Shown here in pieces: positions 1-4,682 of a stretch of 7,126 nucleotides of DNA. The stretch is from contig JAHHRS010000072.1 in the NCBI GenBank assembly GCA_020025675.1, positions 1-7,126 on the forward strand, given 5' to 3'. Below the pieces are notes generated by a model. That model worked only from the letters and a program-made list of their open reading frames with translations, did no database searches and was not told the DNA's origin. The translations under genes were made by a program, and so were the position numbers. The number at the start of each line of letters is the position of its first letter. The stretch's first letter is position 1. Source of the stretch: Oscillospiraceae bacterium. GTDB lineage: Bacteria; Bacillota; Clostridia; Oscillospirales; Oscillospiraceae.

Positions 1-1908
1 GGTAAAATAGGCAACCTTGAACTTAAAAACCGTCTCATCGTCAGCGCCATGTCTTCCCACATGGGCAACCCTGACGGAACACCTAACGAAGCTGTCAATT
101 CCTACCTTGTAAGAAAGGTGCAGGGCGGCTGGGGGCTTATCTTTACTGAAGACCTGGGCGTAACTCAGGATGCAGGAAGTGACCCTGTTGTAGGCTCTCT
201 CTGGAGCGATTCTCAGATTCCCGCATGGACTGAGACCGTTAGACGTGTACACGAAGCAGGCGGTCTAATCGGCGCTCAGCTGTACCATGCCGGCCGCCAG
301 AGATCTCTCACTGCATATCCTACTCACCCCGTAGCTCCTTCTGCTCTGAAAGAGCCCGCAGTCCCCTACGTTCCCCGTGCTCTGGAAGTAGAGGAAATCC
401 ACGATTTGGTGAAGGCTTTTGGTGAAAGCGCAGCAAGAGCAAAGAAGTGCGGCTTTGACTGCATTGAAATTCACGGTGCTCACGGCTACCTGCTCAACCA
501 GTTCATGTCCAGCTTTTCCAACAAGCGCACCGACGAGTACGGCGGCTGCCTTATAAACAGAATGCGCTTCCCCATGGAAGTTCTGGCTGCCTGTCGTGAG
601 GCAGTGGGCCCCAACTACCCCATCTTCTTCAGATTCAACACCTGTGACTATGTCGAGGGCGGCATTGAGCTTCCCGAAGCCGTTGTTATGGCTAAGATGC
701 TGGAAGAGGCCGGCGTAGACGCACTTCACTGCACTCAGGGCATGTTTGCTTCCAAGCAGACTATTATCGGACCCGGTTTCATTCCCGTAATGAACTTTGC
801 AAACAACGCTGCAACCATTAAGGCTGCCGTAAGTGTTCCTGTCATTGCAGTAGGCCGTTACAACGACATTTACATGTCCGAGGCTATGCTCCGTGACGGA
901 AAGGCAGACTACATAGTTATGGCTCGTGCATCTCTTGCTGATCCGGATCTGCCCAACAAGGCTAAGGCTGGCAGAGAGGATGAGATCATCCACTGCATTG
1001 GCTGCAATCAGGGCTGCACCGGTGAAACCGCAGTTGGCAACAGAGTCAACTGTATCGCAAACCCCCACACCTGCCGTGAGACTGAGTATGACCTGTCTAT
1101 CGTAGAAAACCCCAAAAAGGTATTTATTGCAGGCGCAGGCGTTGCAGGTCTTTCCGCTATGCAGGGTGCAGGCGAGAGAGGACACAAGATAACCCTCTTC
1201 GAGGAAAGCAATGAGATAGGCGGTCAGTGGCTGGCTGCTATGACACCTCCCGGAAAGACCGAGTATGCTTCCCTCATTATGAATTACAGACGCATGCTTA
1301 AGAAATTCAACGTTGAAGTTCGTCTGAACACTCCTCTCACAAAGGAAATCGTTGAAAATGAAAAGCCCGACGCAGTCATCGTTGCCACCGGCAGCAAGCC
1401 CATGTTCCTGCCTATCCCCGGTCTGGACAACAGAGACTACGTTAAAACCGCTGTTGAAGTTCTCCGCGGTCAGACCATGTACGGCAAGAATGTTGTTGTA
1501 GCAGGCGGCGGTATGACCGGCGCTGAGACTGCAGTATTTCTGGCTGTTCAGGGCTGCAACGTAAAGATGATTGAAATGGCTCCTGAGATAATTACCGACG
1601 CTGTTGCACAGGTTAAGTCCTGCCTCTTCGAGCACATCAGGAAGTACAACGTTGAGGTACATACTCACACCAAACTCACAAAGGTTGACAGCGAAAACGG
1701 CGTCATCTATGCTGAGGAGTACGGTGAGCCTGTTGAGTTTAAACACATTGACATGCTTGTAAACGCTATGGGTATCAGAAGCTACAATCCTCTGGTGGAA
1801 GAGCTGAAAGACTGCGGCTGCAAAGTTGTGGCAGCAGGCGATGCCAGCAGCGCAAAGAACGGATACAAGAACATCCGTGAAGGCTTTAATGTAGGTAACG
1901 CTATCTGA
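1..1908 (+). CDS. OYE-family FMN/4Fe-4S/FAD oxidoreductase (2,4-dienoyl-CoA reductase / 2-enoate reductase type), 5' partial
   Basis: The frame is open from base 1 and begins inside a protein (GKIGNLELKNR, typical of the first strand of an Old Yellow Enzyme barrel), so the start lies upstream and probably about 10-15 residues are missing; the ATG at 49 is internal. The window holds 635 residues (numbered from base 1). Residues 1 to about 325 form the FMN TIM barrel, with QLYHAGRQ at 93-100 and HGAHGYLLNQF at 158-168; Tyr163 aligns with the catalytic Tyr of FadH-type reductases. Cys332, 335, 339 and 351 give the CX2CX3CX11C 4Fe-4S site. A first Rossmann motif, GAGVAG (378-383), followed by EE and GGQW (401-410), should bind FAD. 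A second, GGGMTGAE (502-509), should bind NAD(P)H. The closing GD at 613-614 is the usual FAD contact. Such proteins reduce activated C=C bonds, as in 2-enoate, cinnamate, dienoyl-CoA and bile-acid BaiCD/BaiH reductases. The family is certain; the substrate cannot be told from sequence. G+C looks higher than in the genes downstream. Confidence 0.95.
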   Translation, partial: GKIGNLELKNRLIVSAMSSHMGNPDGTPNEAVNSYLVRKVQGGWGLIFTEDLGVTQDAGSDPVVGSLWSDSQIPAWTETVRRVHEAGGLIGAQLYHAGRQRSLTAYPTHPVAPSALKEPAVPYVPRALEVEEIHDLVKAFGESAARAKKCGFDCIEIHGAHGYLLNQFMSSFSNKRTDEYGGCLINRMRFPMEVLAACREAVGPNYPIFFRFNTCDYVEGGIELPEAVVMAKMLEEAGVDALHCTQGMFASKQTIIGPGFIPVMNFANNAATIKAAVSVPVIAVGRYNDIYMSEAMLRDGKADYIVMARASLADPDLPNKAKAGREDEIIHCIGCNQGCTGETAVGNRVNCIANPHTCRETEYDLSIVENPKKVFIAGAGVAGLSAMQGAGERGHKITLFEESNEIGGQWLAAMTPPGKTEYASLIMNYRRMLKKFNVEVRLNTPLTKEIVENEKPDAVIVATGSKPMFLPIPGLDNRDYVKTAVEVLRGQTMYGKNVVVAGGGMTGAETAVFLAVQGCNVKMIEMAPEIITDAVAQVKSCLFEHIRKYNVEVHTHTKLTKVDSENGVIYAEEYGEPVEFKHIDMLVNAMGIRSYNPLVEELKDCGCKVVAAGDASSAKNGYKNIREGFNVGNAI

Positions 1909-1936
1909 AGCTGATTTTTAATCTAACAAACTATAC

Positions 1937-1979
1937 TTCAGTCCCGCATACAGCTGTATGCGGGACTGAAAAATTTTTA
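1937..1979 (+). terminator. Intrinsic terminator of the OYE-type oxidoreductase gene
   Basis: Bases 1937-1970 are a perfect 34-bp palindrome with half TTCAGTCCCGCATACAG, which folds into a long G+C-rich hairpin. It is followed by AAATTTTT (1971-1978). It begins 28 nt after the stop codon of the oxidoreductase gene. On the minus strand the same hairpin has no clean U tract behind it, so it reads mainly as a plus-strand terminator. Confidence 0.9.
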
Positions 1980-2135
1980 TAGCATTTTTTTCAGGAACAC
2001 ATAGTTCTCCCCTCTATCTGCATACCTCATATGCCGGTTAAAGTGCTCCAAAACGCAGTTTTAACCTTGCTTTGAATATAATAAAGTAACTCTCCCCCGT
2101 TATAACTTTAAAATATGAGTAGTTTCAAAATTAAA
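1980..2135. other. AT-rich spacer without a supported gene
   Basis: I see no convincing gene, RNA or promoter here. A TATAAT at 2077-2082 on the plus strand lacks a matching -35. On the minus strand, a short open stretch ending at 1977 encodes RYADRGENYVFLKKML, which has protein-like composition but is too short to support; it is discussed as a finding. Confidence 0.5.
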
Positions 2136-2181
2136 AATCCTCCGTTGTGCAATAGCATAACGGAGGATTCCAAAATTTTTT
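2133..2181. terminator. Bidirectional intrinsic terminator, mainly serving the minus-strand zinc hydrolase gene
   Basis: AATCCTCCGTT (2136-2146) pairs with AACGGAGGATT (2159-2169). The stem continues inward with a G-U pair and UGC/GCA to about 15 bp around the loop AATA (2151-2154). Read on the minus strand it is followed by a T run (complement of A2133-2137); read on the plus strand by TTTTTT (2176-2181). It lies about 85 nt beyond the stop of the minus-strand gene ending at 2253 and may also catch leftover plus-strand transcription. Confidence 0.8.
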
Positions 2182-2252
2182 AATAAAATTTCATGCCTAA
2201 TAAAGTATTTCCTTATATTGTCTCTGCTTTTAAAATAGGTCTTTTTCATTAT

Positions 2253-2810
2253 TCAGTATGCAGCAGAAGGTTCAGGGAAAAGCTCGTTAAACAGCCAGCT
2301 GGTCATATTAAGGATATATCGGCAGTCTCTTTGAACATCGGCGACATTTTTTAGATAACGGCGGTGAGCTGCACGTAAGACTCTGTTTATATCCGGACGT
2401 GTAGTGCTGTCCGTACACCTTCTCTCGGCCAGACAGTGGAGGAAGTGCTCCTGCAGCTCATCTTCATAGGCTCTGTGGGCGGCTATTGATGCAGTAAAGC
2501 AGTTATTGTGTACGTAAGTAAATGCGTCGGATGTATAGTGGATTAGCTTTCCCAAGCAATAATAACTCCAAATATTCCAACGAGCTTTTGATTTAAGTCT
2601 GTTTATATGACGCTCTATCCAGCGGTCTGCATTCTGATAATTATGACCGTAGAACCAACGGGATCGTATTGAACCTTTGAGATAGGATAAGATATTGCGG
2701 TCAGGTTCAACACAACCAATCAAAAACGCCCGTCTGTAACTAAGTTTGGGCATATGATTCAGCTGACCTATAAGATAATAACCCAAAAGGCGGTGACTTT
2801 CCTGTTTCAT
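2253..2810 (-). CDS. Zinc-dependent phospholipase C / S1-P1 nuclease-fold protein (PF00882-like), cytosolic
   Basis: The 185-aa protein has the spaced His/Asp/Glu pattern of the zinc-dependent phospholipase C superfamily: His6 (SHRLLGYYL), Asp37 in GCVEPDR, His56 in YGHN, the signature LGKLIHYTSDAFTYVHN (86-102, with His91, Asp95 and His101), and HRAYEDEL (112-119, with His112 and Glu116). In secreted phospholipase C enzymes such residues hold three zinc ions. Here there is no signal peptide and no N-terminal Trp ligand, so the protein should be intracellular and its substrate (phospholipid, phosphoester or other) is unknown. Small clostridial proteins of this type are usually annotated only as zinc-dependent phospholipase C family. 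The start is set by CCGGAGGA followed after about 6-7 nt by ATG. The gene has its own promoter and terminator and no operon partner. The fold and family are fairly sure, the activity is not. Confidence 0.85.
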   Translation of the reverse strand: MKQESHRLLGYYLIGQLNHMPKLSYRRAFLIGCVEPDRNILSYLKGSIRSRWFYGHNYQNADRWIERHINRLKSKARWNIWSYYCLGKLIHYTSDAFTYVHNNCFTASIAAHRAYEDELQEHFLHCLAERRCTDSTTRPDINRVLRAAHRRYLKNVADVQRDCRYILNMTSWLFNELFPEPSAAY

Positions 2811-2816
2811 TGATTG

Positions 2817-2866
2817 TCCTCCGGAGTTTATTATCGGTTTTAACCCGATTGGCGTTTATCATATCA
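2817..2866 (-). promoter_or_regulatory. Extended -10 promoter, 5' leader and RBS of the zinc hydrolase gene
   Basis: On the minus strand TGATATGAT (2858-2866) is an extended -10 element (TGn plus TATGAT). No good -35 lies 16-18 nt further upstream, which is acceptable for an extended -10 promoter. Transcription would start near 2851. The short leader contains an imperfect inverted repeat, ATCGG/CCGAT (2833-2849), which could be a hairpin or operator, and ends with the RBS CCGGAGGA (2817-2824). Bases from here to 3013 are AT-rich, with nothing else recognisable. Confidence 0.45.
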
Positions 2867-3007
2867 CAGACGGAGATAAAATATGTTAACAAACACGAAA
2901 AAACAGCAACAAATTTTTGGTAAAATTCAAGAAAAAGTTTGGCTAAATTACTAAATATAACTATTTTAATTCTTCTTTCCTGCGTTTGTACGACCAAAGC
3001 ATTTAAA

Positions 3008-3055
3008 AATTTACGCCGGTATAAGAACTATACTTTCTTATACCGGCGATTTCTG
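3008..3055. terminator. Intrinsic terminator of the CorC-like gene, with a U tract on both sides
   Basis: CGCCGGTATAAGAA (3014-3027) pairs perfectly with TTCTTATACCGGCG (3035-3048) around a 7-nt loop. On the minus strand the hairpin starts about 10 nt after the CorC-like stop codon and is followed by TAAATTTTT. On the plus strand it is followed by ATTTCTGTTTTT. It separates the CorC-like gene from the zinc hydrolase gene, which lies downstream on the same strand. Confidence 0.85.
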
Positions 3056-3058
3056 TTT

Positions 3059-4303
3059 TTATATTAAAGTCATGTCTTCTGTCTCAATCCTGATAGTTAC
3101 ATACATAATTCTGTGATCACTTGTTTTGCTGACTGTAACTTCCAGGTTTTCAAATTTAAAGCTGTCTCCCTCATCAGGTATGCAGCCCATATATTCCATA
3201 ATCCATCCGGCAAGAGACGTACTGTCTGAATCAATTTTTAGGTTAAAAAATTCGGAAAAATCATCCAAGCTTATTCCACAGTATACGGTGTAAGTATTTT
3301 CGCCCGTCAGCTGTATCGGCTCTTCAATTTCGTCATGCTCGTCCCAAATATCTCCAACCAGTTCTTCAAGTATATCCTCCATAGTCACTATACCTGAAAC
3401 TCCGCCGTACTCGTCAATTACAATTGCAATGTGGGACTTGGCCATGCGCATTTTCTGCAGCAGAACATCAATTTTTTCTGTCTGGTGCACAAAAACAGGC
3501 TCAGACATTATATCGGCTATTGTAGAGGATGTAACTCCAACACCAACATAGAAATCCTTCTGGTGCAGTATTCCTACAATCTTGTCAATTGTGCCATCGT
3601 ATACCAGCAAGCGGGAGAAGTGTGATTCCTCAAATTTTTTCGCTATTTCTTCTTTGGAAGCATCCAGCTCAATTCCTTCCAGATCTACTCGGTGGGTAAG
3701 GATGTCCTGAGCCTCCAAATCGCCGAATTCAACGGCATTTCTCAGCAGCTTGCCTTCGCTCTCATCAATACATCCCTCTTCCTGAACCTCATTTAATAAC
3801 AAAATCAGCTCTTCCTGAGACATTTTGCTGCTCTCTTTTACACTAAATAACTTGCCTATCAGTTTCTTCCAATTTGCAAAAATAAAATTCAGCGGCATCA
3901 GAACCCATATCAATATTCGGATAAATGGTGCCGAAAACATAGCAAACTTTTCTGGATGATCCTTTGCAATGCTTTTGGGCGTAATCTCACCGAAAATCAA
4001 TACAACAATTGTGACAACGGCAGTAGAAAGCGGTGCTCCCACTTCCTGCCCCAACATGTTCACAAAAAGAAGTGTACCGATTGACGCAACTGCTATATTA
4101 ACAATATTGTTTCCTATTAAAATAGTAGAAATAAGACGATCATAATTTTCAGCCAACTGTAAAGTCAGGACTGCTTTTCGGTTTCCGTTCTCTGCCAAAG
4201 CTTTAATTCGGGTTTTGTTAAAGGAGGAAAAAGCCGTCTCCGTTGCTGAAAAGTAGGCAGACAAAATAACACATGCCGCCATTGCGATAATACTGTTTAT
4301 CAT
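3059..4303 (-). CDS. CNNM/CorC/HlyC-family membrane protein (DUF21, CBS pair, CorC_HlyC domain)
   Basis: The 414-aa protein has the full family order. The DUF21/CNNM transmembrane domain covers residues 1 to about 150, with SATETAFSS (19-27), IGNNIVNIAVAS (63-74) and FGEITPKSIA (104-113) carrying the conserved polar residues of the ion site; hydrophobic segments lie near 3-25, 58-81, 90-104 and 124-144. Two CBS domains follow (about 198-256 and 260-318, the second ending in IDEYGGVSGIVTMEDILEELVGDI), where relatives bind ATP-Mg2+. A C-terminal CorC_HlyC domain follows from about 325 to 405. Members called hemolysin or HlyC are misnamed; characterised bacterial relatives (CorC, MpfA) are linked to Na+-coupled Mg2+ export. 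The length is normal and no domain is broken. The start is supported by GAGGAG (complement of 4312-4317) 8 nt before the ATG. The gene stands alone between a promoter with an attenuator-like leader and a strong terminator. The ion specificity is an inference from the family. Confidence 0.93.
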   Translation of the reverse strand: MINSIIAMAACVILSAYFSATETAFSSFNKTRIKALAENGNRKAVLTLQLAENYDRLISTILIGNNIVNIAVASIGTLLFVNMLGQEVGAPLSTAVVTIVVLIFGEITPKSIAKDHPEKFAMFSAPFIRILIWVLMPLNFIFANWKKLIGKLFSVKESSKMSQEELILLLNEVQEEGCIDESEGKLLRNAVEFGDLEAQDILTHRVDLEGIELDASKEEIAKKFEESHFSRLLVYDGTIDKIVGILHQKDFYVGVGVTSSTIADIMSEPVFVHQTEKIDVLLQKMRMAKSHIAIVIDEYGGVSGIVTMEDILEELVGDIWDEHDEIEEPIQLTGENTYTVYCGISLDDFSEFFNLKIDSDSTSLAGWIMEYMGCIPDEGDSFKFENLEVTVSKTSDHRIMYVTIRIETEDMTLI

Positions 4304-4350
4304 TTTATAAACTCCTCATAAAAATATAGAATGGTTTGTGTTCCGGGTAT

Positions 4351-4391
4351 AAAAAAAGCACACTCATTCCCTAAAAATGGGCGCAAGTATG
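4351..4391 (-). terminator. Attenuator-like intrinsic terminator in the leader of the CorC-like gene
   Basis: On the minus strand CATACTTG (from 4391) pairs with TGAGTGTG (ending at 4359), and CCC pairs with GGG above an internal loop, giving a stem with some G-U pairs around the loop ATTTTTA. One C and then seven Ts (complement of A4351-4357) follow. This is a good intrinsic terminator, yet it lies between the only visible promoter and the CorC-like start at 4303. The stop codon of the leader ORF (4364-4366) falls inside its 3' arm. Readthrough must therefore be allowed or regulated. Confidence 0.75.
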
Positions 4392-4453
4392 TCGTAAACT
4401 AACCAAACTATATAATAATCAGGGCTACAATCGTCACTACCAGGGCCGTCCAT
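4364..4453 (-). CDS. Putative 29-aa leader peptide upstream of the CorC-like gene
   Basis: An ATG at 4453 opens a 29-codon frame ending in TGA at 4364-4366. It is preceded by AAGGAAGGTGAT (complement of 4461-4472), a strong match to the extended anti-16S sequence, with workable spacing. The product starts MDGPGSDDCSPD, rich in Asp, Pro and Gly, followed by a hydrophobic, aromatic part, YYIVWLVYDILAPIF, and a charged end. It is the first start codon after the predicted transcription start (about 4485). Its last codons form the 5' arm and loop of the terminator hairpin, and its stop is in the 3' arm. I do not recognise the peptide. A leader peptide that controls attenuation is the best reading; a small membrane protein is the alternative. 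There are no runs of one codon that would indicate amino acid attenuation. Confidence 0.55.
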   Translation of the reverse strand: MDGPGSDDCSPDYYIVWLVYDILAPIFRE

Positions 4454-4455
4454 TA

Positions 4456-4472
4456 AAGGTATCACCTTCCTT
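4456..4472 (-). promoter_or_regulatory. RBS of the leader peptide, partly inside a small hairpin
   Basis: The RBS AAGGAAGGTGAT overlaps a short perfect inverted repeat, AAGGT-GAT-ACCTT (4456-4468). The hairpin is only 5 bp and probably weak, but it could tune how often the leader peptide is translated. Confidence 0.35.
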
Positions 4473-4491
4473 TTCTTTTTAGATTTTCTCT

Positions 4492-4520
4492 ATTTTACCT
4501 AAAAGATCGCCCGTTGTCAA
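4492..4520 (-). promoter_or_regulatory. Sigma-A type promoter of the CorC-like gene and its leader
   Basis: On the minus strand TTGACA (4515-4520) is a perfect -35 and TAAAAT (4492-4497) a five-of-six -10, with exactly 17 nt between them. Transcription should start near 4485, giving a leader of about 180 nt before the CorC-like ATG. No other promoter is visible between this one and the gene. Confidence 0.85.
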
Positions 4521-4547
4521 GGAATAAATATTATCTGAATCTAAAGC

Positions 4548-4575
4548 AAAAGTTCAATTTATAAATTGAACTTTT
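4548..4575. repeat. Perfect 28-bp palindrome containing two inverted TTGAACT sites
   Basis: AAAAGTTCAATTTA (4548-4561) is followed directly by its exact reverse complement (4562-4575). Each half contains TTGAACTTTT, the same sequence repeated further on toward the aminotransferase gene. It has no U tail and no gene ending beside it, so an operator for a dimeric DNA-binding protein is more likely than a terminator. It sits between the divergent promoters, about 30 bp from the -35 of the CorC-like promoter and 23 bp from the -35 of the aminotransferase promoter. Confidence 0.75.
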
Positions 4576-4666
4576 CGAGAAATAAATAATTTTAGGTGTT
4601 GAACTTTTATAATTTTATGTTATAATAGGCATTAAATTGAACTATTCTTTTAAGCGTTGAACTTAA
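4551..4666. promoter_or_regulatory. Array of five TTGAACT putative operator sites
   Basis: TTGAACT occurs on the plus strand at 4566-4572, 4599-4605, 4637-4643 and 4657-4663, and on the minus strand at 4551-4557. The first plus-strand copy and the minus-strand copy form the perfect palindrome. The others cover the -35 and the region after the transcription start. Four of the five copies are followed by AT-rich bases of the type TTT, TAA or ATT. The gene directly downstream encodes an XRE-type HTH domain, so self-regulation is the natural inference. Confidence 0.6.
4599..4626 (+). promoter_or_regulatory. Promoter of the HTH-aminotransferase gene
   Basis: TATAAT (4621-4626) is a perfect -10. 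TTGAAC (4599-4604), 16 nt upstream, is a weak -35 (four of six) that is itself one of the TTGAACT repeats. Transcription should start near 4633, leaving a leader of about 50 nt that contains two more repeats. A protein binding the repeats would cover the promoter. Confidence 0.7.
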
Positions 4667-4682
4667 TTTGGAGGAATATATA

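Noticed and set aside
265..1746. Open antisense frame of 493 codons opposite the oxidoreductase gene
   Set aside because: It overlaps a gene with clear domains, has no family motif, and such frames arise from codon bias in the sense gene.
2102..2249. A 49-codon minus-strand frame just after the zinc hydrolase gene
   Set aside because: No RBS precedes its ATG, it is made of Lys/Ile/Phe-rich AT sequence, and it runs straight through the terminator hairpin at 2136-2169.
2740..2997. An 85-codon minus-strand frame overlapping the start of the zinc hydrolase gene
   Set aside because: It overlaps a well-supported gene in another frame, covers its promoter and has no recognisable motif.
4364..4453. 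Classical amino acid attenuation by the leader peptide
   Set aside because: There are three Tyr, one Trp and scattered Asp/Pro codons but no run of one codon, and the gene controlled is not biosynthetic.
4351..4485. T-box or M-box riboswitch in the CorC-like leader
   Set aside because: The leader is short and lacks the T-box AGGGUGGNACCGCG element; I could not find M-box core sequences. AAGGTGATACC is only a superficial match and is in the wrong place for a T-box.
4668..4682. TTG at 4668 as start of the HTH-aminotransferase
   Set aside because: It overlaps the GGAGG that serves the ATG at 4683 and has no RBS of its own.
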